From contig CAZUGA010000026.1 in NCBI GenBank assembly GCA_964619885.1, positions 1-61,864 of the forward strand: DNA of 61,864 nucleotides, read 5' to 3'. Numbering within the stretch: position 1 is the stretch's first letter; every line of letters begins with the position of its first letter. This DNA is from CAZUGA01 sp964619885 (lineage in GTDB: Bacteria > Pseudomonadota > Gammaproteobacteria > Methylococcales > UBA1147). Positions 16,624 through 25,364 of the stretch are shown here, one piece after another. Below the pieces are notes generated by a model. That model searched no databases and had not been told where the DNA came from. It saw only the letters and a program-made list of their open reading frames with translations. The translations under genes and the position numbers were made by a program.

Positions 16624-19600
16624 ATGAGCTCGGACTCACCCGTATGGTCGCGTCTGCCTACACTGGTCGCAAAAATTGCGTCGTTGGAGCAAGCACCGGT
16701 CCCTATTTTATGGATTGATTCAGAAGGCATCATTGGCTATGCCAACCAGGCTCTTTGCACCGCATTTAAATACCTGTCTAGCGAACTGGTCGGCGCTTCG
16801 CTGAAACTCATTAGTTCCCCGCTAGAATTGGAGCGATGGTCTGGAGAGTGGTGGCCGATTCTGCAAAATGATTCGCGAATTCCAATTTTTAAGATTGATT
16901 GGAAAGACAAGAATGGCAATCCGTGTCTATATACTGCATCCGTTTCATTAACCGAAGCCTCCGGACTACAGTTCGCGGTACTGTATATGTGGCCACAGCT
17001 ATTGGAAAAACCGAATACGACGTTTTCAGCCCTAAGCGGCGCTACAGCATTACTAGATGACTTGGGAAGCAGCGTTGGCATTCTCGATCACCAAGCCGAT
17101 GTGGTTTATGCCAATCGAGCCCTATGTAAACTTGCCGCAGCAACGCACCAAAAAATAATCGGGCAACCGTTTCTGAACATTATTAACCCGTTAAAAACCT
17201 ACTTATCAGACGTTTGGCAAGCGCTAAGAACCGACAACGCAGATATCGAATTTAGATTCCGTAATGGTGACGGTGAGGAATTGGATGTTCGAATGACGGT
17301 CGTGGCACATGACCTAAACGAACATCAACAAATTCAATATCTGATCACACTCAACGATATCACTGAACAACATCGGGTAGCGCGCGCCTTGGAAACTCGC
17401 AACGCAAGTTTCGAACGCTTGGCATCCAATATTCCAGGATTCATCTACACGTTCAAATTAACCCCCGATGGAGCCATGTCTTTTCCTTATGCGAGCCGGG
17501 GTTGCAAAGACATTTTCGGTGTAGAGCCAGCAGATGTAGAAGATGACGCGACGCCGATCGCTGAAACGATCCATCCCGAATACCAGGTTGGCTTTCAAAA
17601 CTCAGTTTTGGATTCCGCCCGTTCGATGCAAGCTTGGAATTTCGAAGCGCCGTTAAATACTGTCGAGGGCAAATGGAAATGGTTCCATGCGGCGTCGCGG
17701 CCCGAATTGCAAGCCAATGGCGATGTTGTTTGGGAAGGGCTGGTAATGGATGTCACCGATCGTAAACAAGCAGAAGCCGAACTGGCTATCGCCAAAGAGG
17801 CTGCCGAGGCGTCCGCCAAAACCCGGGCCGAATTTCTGGCCAACATGAGCCACGAAATTCGCACGCCGTTAAACGGCATCATCGGATTGAGCCGCTTGCT
17901 TTTGGACACCGAATTAAATTCTATACAGAACGACTATTTGCGGAAAGTGCATACTTCCTCGGAAACCTTACTCGGCATCATCAACAGTATTTTGGACTTT
18001 TCCAAAATTGAGTCGGGCAAACTCAGGGTGGAGGAAATCGATTTTAGACTCGATTCGGTATTAGACAACGTCGGTCAAATGCTGGAACCCAAAGCGGCGG
18101 AAAAAGGCTTGGAATTACTGATACAAACCGACCCCGATATACCGCTTGACCTCATAGGCGACCCACTCCGGCTGGAACAGATATTGATCAATCTATGCAA
18201 TAACGCGATTAAATTTACCAGTCATGGTGAAGTCATCATTTCCGCGGGAATGTTGAATCAATCCGGCAGTAACCTCAGCTTGCAATTCCGAGTGCAAGAC
18301 ACGGGTATAGGCTTAACCTCCGCACAACAAAAAAAGATATTCGAATCGTTCACCCAAGCGGACAGTTCTACAACTCGGGAATATGGCGGTACCGGGTTGG
18401 GTCTTGCCATTTGTAAATTGTTGACCGAACTTATGGGGGGCAAGATCACTGTTACGAGTACTCCTGGCAAAGGCAGCGAATTCGATTTCTCTATCGCAGT
18501 GACTTGTTACCAGGACCGCAGCGAAAAAATAGTCCCGCTGCTGTCCAATAATCTACGAGGACTACGCGTATTACTGATTGACGACAACGAAGCCGCGCGC
18601 AAAATTCTTGAAAAAACTTTGCAATCGATGGGCTTCTCAGTAATATCCAAAGCGACCAGCAATGACGGAATTGCCGAGCTGTATAATGCCGCCACATCGC
18701 AGGAAAATGCAGAAATTCACCTGCTACTAATGGATTGGGACATGCCGGGTGTCGATGGCCTGAACACCGTCAAGAATATAAATGCACGAGACGATATTGC
18801 CAAACCACCGGTGATAATGATGATTTCAGCCTACGATGTCGAAAAAACCAAGTCTTTTGATTTTGGCAGTCTGGCCGGCACCTGGTTGCACAAGCCCGTT
18901 ACCGCTTCAAACCTTTTCGATTCTATCGCGGGCATACTGCAGTCCCAATCTGTAGCCAAGCGCAAACCGATGCAATCCGCCATTTCACCGCAAGAAACAT
19001 ACACACAAGCACTCAAAGGCATTCGTGTTCTGGTTGTGGAAGACAACGAAATCAACCAAGAGGTCGCCAGCAAGACCCTGGAATGCGTGGGTGTGATCGT
19101 GGAAATCGCAAATAACGGGCGCGTGGCGGTTAATCGATTGGAAGACAACCCAAACCAATTCGACGCAGTCTTTATGGATTTACAAATGCCCGAAATGGAT
19201 GGCTTTCAAGCGACACAAAAAATCCGCGCCAACACCAAATACGACGATTTGCCAATTATCGCGATGACCGCTCACGCAATGGAAGCCGAGAAACAGAAAT
19301 GTTTGGATGCGGGCATGCAAGATCATGTCGCTAAACCCATTGACCCGGAACATCTATTCGCAACACTTAATAAATGGTGCTCGGGCGGAACTTCGAACGA
19401 GACGCGGGCAACTGTCAATTCACGGGAAGAAATCGGCATTAGGCAGCCGCTTCGAAACACACTTCCCATTCTTGAAACGGTCGATGTCGCAGCGGTAAAA
19501 CGTGTACTCGGTGATGATGATCCAATAATTACCAGGTTTTTGAACAAATTTCTTAACGATTACTCGGATCTAAGCGAACGCTTGCGGGCCCACTTGGCTG

Positions 19601-20067
19601 AGGGAAGCCCAGAAAAAGCCGCCAAATTGGCGCATCAAGTTAAGGGTGTCGCGGGAAATCTTCATATCACCGGAATTTTCGAAACAACTGCACAAATTGA
19701 ACAAACGCTACGTGCTGACCACACCACTGATGTTCAACCCCTGATGCAGCAATTGAGTAAAGAGCTTAATCGATTCAGAATCGAAATCGGATCAATAGCG
19801 ATTGACTCGGAGACATCCTCCGCAAACAATGACCAAGCGCCGGGCAATTTTGAAAAACTTCAAGCAGTTGAGCTACTCGAACCTTTAATTGCACTTTTGG
19901 ATACAGACAACCTTAAAGCCGAAGACTGTTTCGCTAAACTTCAAAACTTACTCGGGGGATCATATTCTGATTTTACCGATACATTACATATTCAAATATC
20001 CGAACTGGAATTTGATGATGCAGCCAAGACGGCGCGCCAACTACATGCTAAACTCGCCGCATTATAA
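16624..20067 (+). CDS. Hybrid sensor histidine kinase, PAS-PAS-PAS-HisKA-HATPase-REC-REC-Hpt
   Basis: 1147 residues from the ATG at 16624 (a TTG codon directly precedes it). Three PAS-like sensor domains fill about residues 20-385, without a transmembrane helix, so the protein should be cytoplasmic. The kinase core has NMSHEIRTPLNG (phospho-His about 410), NLCNNAIKFT, DTGIGLT and GGTGLGLAICK. Two receiver domains follow, with phospho-Asp at about 704 (LLMDWDMPG) and 852 (FMDLQMPEMDG), both with the conserved Lys further on. A C-terminal Hpt domain has its His at about 1004 (KLAHQVKG). All residues for a full phosphorelay are intact. The next gene, 26 bp downstream, is a REC-GGDEF cyclase, a likely output partner. 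The PAS ligand is unknown. Confidence 0.95.
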   Translation: MSSDSPVWSRLPTLVAKIASLEQAPVPILWIDSEGIIGYANQALCTAFKYLSSELVGASLKLISSPLELERWSGEWWPILQNDSRIPIFKIDWKDKNGNPCLYTASVSLTEASGLQFAVLYMWPQLLEKPNTTFSALSGATALLDDLGSSVGILDHQADVVYANRALCKLAAATHQKIIGQPFLNIINPLKTYLSDVWQALRTDNADIEFRFRNGDGEELDVRMTVVAHDLNEHQQIQYLITLNDITEQHRVARALETRNASFERLASNIPGFIYTFKLTPDGAMSFPYASRGCKDIFGVEPADVEDDATPIAETIHPEYQVGFQNSVLDSARSMQAWNFEAPLNTVEGKWKWFHAASRPELQANGDVVWEGLVMDVTDRKQAEAELAIAKEAAEASAKTRAEFLANMSHEIRTPLNGIIGLSRLLLDTELNSIQNDYLRKVHTSSETLLGIINSILDFSKIESGKLRVEEIDFRLDSVLDNVGQMLEPKAAEKGLELLIQTDPDIPLDLIGDPLRLEQILINLCNNAIKFTSHGEVIISAGMLNQSGSNLSLQFRVQDTGIGLTSAQQKKIFESFTQADSSTTREYGGTGLGLAICKLLTELMGGKITVTSTPGKGSEFDFSIAVTCYQDRSEKIVPLLSNNLRGLRVLLIDDNEAARKILEKTLQSMGFSVISKATSNDGIAELYNAATSQENAEIHLLLMDWDMPGVDGLNTVKNINARDDIAKPPVIMMISAYDVEKTKSFDFGSLAGTWLHKPVTASNLFDSIAGILQSQSVAKRKPMQSAISPQETYTQALKGIRVLVVEDNEINQEVASKTLECVGVIVEIANNGRVAVNRLEDNPNQFDAVFMDLQMPEMDGFQATQKIRANTKYDDLPIIAMTAHAMEAEKQKCLDAGMQDHVAKPIDPEHLFATLNKWCSGGTSNETRATVNSREEIGIRQPLRNTLPILETVDVAAVKRVLGDDDPIITRFLNKFLNDYSDLSERLRAHLAEGSPEKAAKLAHQVKGVAGNLHITGIFETTAQIEQTLRADHTTDVQPLMQQLSKELNRFRIEIGSIAIDSETSSANNDQAPGNFEKLQAVELLEPLIALLDTDNLKAEDCFAKLQNLLGGSYSDFTDTLHIQISELEFDDAAKTARQLHAKLAAL

Positions 20068-20093
20068 GAATCTACCGCATCCGGGCAGATAAT

Positions 20094-21035
20094 ATGATTC
20101 CTTCCGAACTGTCAACACCGACTATCCTGATCGTCGATGATATGAAGGAGAATATCGTTTTCCTTTCAAGGTTACTTAAAGATCAAGCCGACATAATATT
20201 CGCGACCGACGGCGAAAGCGCTTTGGATAAAGCGCTGAACCAGCAACCAACTTTAATTTTGTTGGATATATCAATGCCAGAGATGGATGGTTTTGAAGTT
20301 CTAGAACGGCTCAAAGCCAATCCACAGACCGCTGAAATAGCGGTGATCTTTGTAACCGGTATCCCTGACACCAACACCGAGGAAAAAGGTTTGAATATGG
20401 GTGCGGTGGACTACATTACCAAACCCTTTGCGCCATCCGTAGTCCAAGCACGCGTTCGAATTCAATTAAAACTAAACCGGTTGAATAATGATTTGCTCGC
20501 CACGAACGCCGAATTAACGCGCATGGCGATGACCGATCCGCTGACCGGAATTTTTAACCGGCGCCACTTTATGAATGCGACGGTCAACGAACTACAGCGT
20601 TTTCATCGACACAATCATCCCGTAGGCATGGTAATTCTGGATATCGATAAATTTAAGAATATTAATGATGAATTCGGCCACGATACCGGTGACCGGGTGC
20701 TGGTCCACACAGCAGCCACATGCAAAACATTACTTCGGGTTAACGATGTTTTTGGCCGGATTGGCGGCGAAGAATTTACTGTATTACTTCCCGAAACGCC
20801 ACTGGAAGAAGCGAGCGAAATTGCGGAAAGACTGCGCGAATTAATCTGCACCAGTCCACTGGAACTCAATTCCGGGCAACTCAATTACTCCGCCAGTTTC
20901 GGCGTCACCAAATTGCATAGCACTGATCAATCGAGCCAACAACCGCTGAAACGGGCAGATCTCGCGCTATACCGCGCCAAAGCAAACGGTAGGAACAATG
21001 TTGTCGTATTTGACCGCGATTCGGTCAAAGGTTAA
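20094..21035 (+). CDS. Response regulator diguanylate cyclase (REC-GGDEF, PleD-like)
   Basis: 313 residues. The N-terminal receiver (about 10-125) has ILIVDDMKEN, the phospho-Asp D58 in LLDISMPEMDG, and the Lys of YITKPF. A short helix leads to a GGDEF domain that starts DPLTGIFNRRHF and has the active-site GGEEF at residues 224-228. RVND five residues upstream is a product-binding inhibitory (I) site. So it should make c-di-GMP from two GTP when phosphorylated and be feedback-limited. It lies 26 bp after the hybrid kinase with its Hpt domain, which makes phosphotransfer to D58 the simplest hypothesis. There is no membrane segment. Output could be biofilm, motility or adhesion, but no effector is visible here. 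Confidence 0.95.
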   Translation: MIPSELSTPTILIVDDMKENIVFLSRLLKDQADIIFATDGESALDKALNQQPTLILLDISMPEMDGFEVLERLKANPQTAEIAVIFVTGIPDTNTEEKGLNMGAVDYITKPFAPSVVQARVRIQLKLNRLNNDLLATNAELTRMAMTDPLTGIFNRRHFMNATVNELQRFHRHNHPVGMVILDIDKFKNINDEFGHDTGDRVLVHTAATCKTLLRVNDVFGRIGGEEFTVLLPETPLEEASEIAERLRELICTSPLELNSGQLNYSASFGVTKLHSTDQSSQQPLKRADLALYRAKANGRNNVVVFDRDSVKG

Positions 21036-21107
21036 ACAACAAATTTGGCAGATTTATTGTTTCTGGGCAACGATCAACGATTTACACGCGTTAATCGGGC
21101 GCTTTTA

Positions 21108-21950
21108 CTATTTAATAAACCCGGTAATTTTGTGCTTCCCGTTGATTAATTCAGGTGCGAGTTTGATCAGGGTTTCCGAAGGAATTGCCCACCCGACTGC
21201 TGCATATACAATGGTTCGATTCGGATCAGTTTTATCTTTAAAATTTAAGGTTGAATAAACCATACCGATAACTTTTCCGGTTAAATCCAACACCGGCCCT
21301 CCCGAATTTCCGACGAAGAAGCCTCGATCGATCTGATGCAGCAAACTACCCTTCAAACTGCCCTGACGATAGGTCGCGCTAATTGGCCGCCATTCAACGC
21401 TGAACGACAAGCCCCTGGGATGACCAATTGAATAAGTCAGTTCACCTTGTTGCACCCGGCGACTGGACAGCTGCAATGGCTCTGGCAAATCCTCCATCTC
21501 AACCTTTATCGCCGCCAGATCCGTATCCGGATCGATGCCAATTAATGTGCCTGTAACCACCCGGCCGTCGTATAACTTGATGGTTATTTTGTCTTTATAA
21601 TAAGTTTTAATCTCGCCATTAGGTTTGCGTACAGTGACTCGCACCAAATGGTCATTAGTCAATATGATGCCGTCCCGGTTATAGATAAAACCGGTCCCGG
21701 AATTTTTCACCACCGATGGATCCGCAATAATCTCTACAACACTGTATTTATGCTTTGCAACCTGCTGAACAATAGTTTCGGATAACCCCGATAAGGGTTG
21801 CGCTGAGCTCAATTCTATTCGGCTTGCGCGTTCACCTTCTAATCTAGAAACGCGTTGTTCTAAGCGTCTTAATTCGGGTGATACTGAACGGTTTTTCGCG
21901 CAACCGACAAACAGCGCGGCCAAAACGATAACTATAAAATAATTCTTCAT
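21108..21950 (-). CDS. Trypsin-like serine protease lipoprotein (S1C, no PDZ)
   Basis: About 280 residues. A signal peptide ends in the lipobox LFVGC (C22 counted from an ATG five codons upstream, at 21965), and a short coiled coil (ELRRLEQRVSRLEGE) follows. The protease domain has all three catalytic residues in HtrA-like contexts: H106 (TNDHLV), D149 (DPDTDLAAIKV) and S221 (GNSGGPV), in the same numbering. It lacks the PDZ domain of DegP/DegS, so it is a shorter relative tethered to a membrane in the envelope. The substrate is unknown. The choice between the two ATGs is not settled; the GGAG is very close to the inner one. The gene is convergent with the diguanylate cyclase. Confidence 0.85.
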   Translation of the reverse strand: MKNYFIVIVLAALFVGCAKNRSVSPELRRLEQRVSRLEGERASRIELSSAQPLSGLSETIVQQVAKHKYSVVEIIADPSVVKNSGTGFIYNRDGIILTNDHLVRVTVRKPNGEIKTYYKDKITIKLYDGRVVTGTLIGIDPDTDLAAIKVEMEDLPEPLQLSSRRVQQGELTYSIGHPRGLSFSVEWRPISATYRQGSLKGSLLHQIDRGFFVGNSGGPVLDLTGKVIGMVYSTLNFKDKTDPNRTIVYAAVGWAIPSETLIKLAPELINGKHKITGFIK

Positions 21951-22020
21951 GACTCCGTACGACATTGCATTAATATCATTCTGATCATTTTCAACAAACT
22001 AATCAGCGATTCCATCCAGA

Positions 22021-23961
22021 TCAATCACGATTGCAACGATTACCGATCAAGTCGTCCACCACGGCCGGATCAGCAAGCGTACTGGTATCTCCTAGATTAT
22101 CCAATTCATCGGCGGCAACTTTTCTAAGAATCCGGCGCATGATCTTGCCCGACCGGGTTTTGGGCAATCCCGGCGCCCATTGCACAATATCCGGACTGGC
22201 AATAGGTCCAATCTCATTGCGCACATGTTGAACCAATTCGGTGCGCAAATCTTCCGAAGCTGTGGTTCCCGCCATCAGCGTGACATAAGCATATATACCC
22301 TGGCCCTTAATATCGTGCGGATATCCTACGACGGCCGCTTCGGCTACCGCGGGATGCAGCACCAATGCACTTTCGACCTCCGCGGTACCCATCCGGTGAC
22401 CTGAAACGTTGATCACATCGTCTACCCGACCGGTCACCCAATAATATCCATCTTCATCACGGCGTGCCCCATCACCGCTAAAATAGCAGCCCGGATACAT
22501 CTTAAAGTAGGTTTGAAAGAAACGCTCGTGGTCCCCATAGACAGTGCGCATTTGACCTGGCCAGGAACGCTTGATCACAAGATTACCCGACTCCGCACCA
22601 ATTTTTTCGGAACCCTGATCGTCAACCAGGCCGGGCTCTATACCAAAAAAAGGCAAGGTCGCCGATCCGGGTTTTAAATCGGTACACCCGGGTAGCGGGG
22701 CAATCAAAATCCCACCGGTTTCAGTTTGCCACCAGGTATCAACGACTGGACAACGCCCACCGCCGACAACCGTGTAATACCACTCCCACGCTTCTGGATT
22801 GATCGGCTCTCCGACGGACCCCAATACACGCAAGCTTTTGCGGCTGGACCGGGACACGAATTCGTCGCCTTGCCCCATCAATGCCCGCAACGCTGTTGGG
22901 GCCGTATAAAAAATATTGACTTGGTGCTTATCAACAACCTGCCAAAATCGCCCGGCATCGGGATAGGTTGGCACACCTTCAAACATCAATGTAATAGCAC
23001 CATTGCACAGTGGACCATAAACAATGTAAGAATGCCCGGTTACCCAGCCCACATCAGCCGTACACCAATACACATCGCCGTCGTGATAATCGAATACATA
23101 TTTGTGGGTCATCGCGGTATAAAGCAGATATCCGCCCGTCGTGTGTAAAACACCCTTAGGTTTCCCGGTAGACCCGGAGGTATACAGGATAAATAACGGA
23201 TCCTCCGCATCCATTTCCTCCGCGCGGCATTCGCTGGAAGCCTGTGTTACCGAACTCCGATAATCCACATCCCGGTCATTGTGCCATGCGACGTCACCGC
23301 CGGTTACTTTCACGACAATAACAGTATGCACATTGGGACACGATTCTAGCGCTTTGTCCGCATTTGCCTTTAACGGAACCGGCTTGCCGCCACGAACGCC
23401 CTCATCGGCAGTTATGACAACCTGGCAATCTGAATCGAGTATTCTGTCTTTCAATGCATCGGGGGAAAAGCCGCCGAATACCACCGAATGGACCGCCCCA
23501 ATCCGCGTGCAGGCCAACATCGCAACGGCGGCCTCAGGCACCATCGGCATGTAAATAGAAACCCGGTCACCTTTTTTAACGCCACGATTTTTCAATACAT
23601 TGGAAAAACGGCAAACCTCCTCGTGCAAATCCTTATAGCTAATCGTCTTATCCTGGGAAGGATCGTCGCCCTCCCAAATAATCGCGGCCTGCTCTCCCCG
23701 CGTTTCCAAATGACGATCCAGGCAATTGTAAGCGACATTTAACTTGCCCCCCTCAAACCATTTTATATCCGCACTATTAAAATCGCAGTCCTGAACCTTG
23801 TCCCACGGCTTAAACCAGCTGACAAACGCTTCCGCCTGTTTCGCCCAAAACGATTCGGGTTTATCCAATGACTCTTGATACATCTGAAGATACTGCGCCC
23901 GATCAATATGGGCGTGCGCCTGGGATTTTTCGGAAACAAGGTAGATTTTGGACTCAGACAT
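22021..23961 (-). CDS. acs: Acetyl-CoA synthetase
   Basis: 646 residues, the standard Acs length. The protein joins acetate and CoA with ATP through an acetyl-AMP intermediate. Visible signatures are the N-terminal WAKQAEAFVSWFKPWDKV, the AMP-binding P-loop-like YTSGSTGKPKG, the acetate-pocket stretch VDTWWQTETGG, and the C-terminal PKTRSGKIMRR with the Lys that is commonly acetylated to switch Acs off. It lies 119 bp after aorC on the same strand, so acetate from aldehyde oxidation could be activated directly. The gene is full length with no sign of damage. Acyl-CoA synthetases for propionate are close relatives, but the WQTETGG region and length favour acetate. Confidence 0.97.
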   Translation of the reverse strand: MSESKIYLVSEKSQAHAHIDRAQYLQMYQESLDKPESFWAKQAEAFVSWFKPWDKVQDCDFNSADIKWFEGGKLNVAYNCLDRHLETRGEQAAIIWEGDDPSQDKTISYKDLHEEVCRFSNVLKNRGVKKGDRVSIYMPMVPEAAVAMLACTRIGAVHSVVFGGFSPDALKDRILDSDCQVVITADEGVRGGKPVPLKANADKALESCPNVHTVIVVKVTGGDVAWHNDRDVDYRSSVTQASSECRAEEMDAEDPLFILYTSGSTGKPKGVLHTTGGYLLYTAMTHKYVFDYHDGDVYWCTADVGWVTGHSYIVYGPLCNGAITLMFEGVPTYPDAGRFWQVVDKHQVNIFYTAPTALRALMGQGDEFVSRSSRKSLRVLGSVGEPINPEAWEWYYTVVGGGRCPVVDTWWQTETGGILIAPLPGCTDLKPGSATLPFFGIEPGLVDDQGSEKIGAESGNLVIKRSWPGQMRTVYGDHERFFQTYFKMYPGCYFSGDGARRDEDGYYWVTGRVDDVINVSGHRMGTAEVESALVLHPAVAEAAVVGYPHDIKGQGIYAYVTLMAGTTASEDLRTELVQHVRNEIGPIASPDIVQWAPGLPKTRSGKIMRRILRKVAADELDNLGDTSTLADPAVVDDLIGNRCNRD

Positions 23962-24080
23962 TCGTATTTCTCAGGGGTTGTGGCCGAATAGCAAACATGC
24001 CCGTACGGCATCGGAAAATTACAATATTTTAGAGACTATCTTGAAAAATCGAAAAAGGGTACAACCGCTCACCCTATTAC

Positions 24081-25349
24081 TCACTGAAGCCTGGCATTGA
24101 ATCCTAGAGCTTGGGTGTTGGCCATATAAGCTTCCATAATGCGTGTCGGGTCCTCCATCAATTTAGATCGCCACTGCCCCAACCTAAGCTTACTTTGAAT
24201 CAAACCACGTAATACACCGACGTGCTGGGTCAACCCCAAACTGGTTGCGCCTACCAATACGTCATCCTGAAACTGCAGATTGATGTATTGATATCGGTCC
24301 GGGTTATAAAGTTCTGCCGATTCGCCATTTTCAATCCCCATCCATAACCCAAATGAACTCGATATCAATCCCAACGTATCCAATACGTTCATATTGACAC
24401 TGCCATTGTGCAACGCTTGCGACATTCCTGCCATATTACGGGCAGCAATTTGACCATGCTCCGACGCGGTAGGCTGGATCGCCTGGACTGAATATTCACC
24501 GGTGGAAAAATCCAAACCTTGCGCTACATCACCGGCCGCGTAGATATCTGCCAGATTGGTCTGAAGCTTTCGATCAACCAATATGCCGTGATCGGTATTG
24601 ATTCCACTACCTTCAAGAAAAGCTATGTTCGAGCGGACCCCAGTTGCGGAAACGACTAAATCTGCATCGATCGAACTACCATCGGAAAGTTGAACCCGCA
24701 GCCCTTCTGCGGCCGTTTGCTCAATGGACAGTACGCGCGTAGAAGTATGCACCGACACGCCTTTGTCGATACACCATTGTTTGATCAGATTACCCGCCTT
24801 ATCGTTCATCATCCGCGGAACCATACGGTCTTCCATTTCTATTACAGCCAGGTCCGCACCACTTTTGGCCAAAGCCTCAAGGATAATACAACCAATAAAT
24901 CCAGCACCCATCAACACAACCTTGGCACCTGGTTTTGCCTTACTCGCAATATTGCGCGCGTCAGCTAATGTCCAGCACGAATGGATTCCAGGCAGGTCCA
25001 TACCCGGAATAGGCGGTGAAACCGGGTGAGAACCTGTCGCGATCAATAATTTATCAAACTCGATCTCGGAATCATCATCAAGCCGTATACGATGCGTCGC
25101 GGGCATTAAATGACTTACTCGCGCGACCTTCACATCGATCCGTTTATTTTTGAAATGATCTGCCGTTTTACGTAGGTGTGTACCCTGTTCGGGAATTTGT
25201 TTGACCAGATAATAAGGCAGAGCCATACGCGAGTATGGCGCTTCGGGTTCGTCTCCTATGATGGTAATTTCACTAGCTACATCAACCTTGCGCAACGTCT
25301 CTGCTGCGATCACGCCTGCGGGACCCGCTCCGATAATAATGTGCCTCAT
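24081..25349 (-). CDS. aorC: FAD/NAD-dependent oxidoreductase subunit of aldehyde oxidoreductase (AorC-type)
   Basis: 422 residues. Two dinucleotide-binding folds are clear: FAD at the N-terminus (IIIGAGPAGVIAAETLRK) and NAD in the middle (VVLMGAGFIGCIILEAL), with the second FAD motif DIYAAGDVAQ near residue 285. This is the NAD(P)H-rubredoxin/nitrite reductase-like flavoprotein type. It starts 15 nt after the tungsten enzyme gene. In Aromatoleum-type AorABC the FAD subunit lets the enzyme reduce NAD+, or run backwards with reduced donors; gene order and content here match. No disulfide CxxxxC motif is present, so it is not a glutathione-reductase-type enzyme. The partner assignment rests on gene context. 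Confidence 0.85.
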   Translation of the reverse strand: MRHIIIGAGPAGVIAAETLRKVDVASEITIIGDEPEAPYSRMALPYYLVKQIPEQGTHLRKTADHFKNKRIDVKVARVSHLMPATHRIRLDDDSEIEFDKLLIATGSHPVSPPIPGMDLPGIHSCWTLADARNIASKAKPGAKVVLMGAGFIGCIILEALAKSGADLAVIEMEDRMVPRMMNDKAGNLIKQWCIDKGVSVHTSTRVLSIEQTAAEGLRVQLSDGSSIDADLVVSATGVRSNIAFLEGSGINTDHGILVDRKLQTNLADIYAAGDVAQGLDFSTGEYSVQAIQPTASEHGQIAARNMAGMSQALHNGSVNMNVLDTLGLISSSFGLWMGIENGESAELYNPDRYQYINLQFQDDVLVGATSLGLTQHVGVLRGLIQSKLRLGQWRSKLMEDPTRIMEAYMANTQALGFNARLQ

Positions 25350-25364
25350 TTGCGAAATTCCTGC

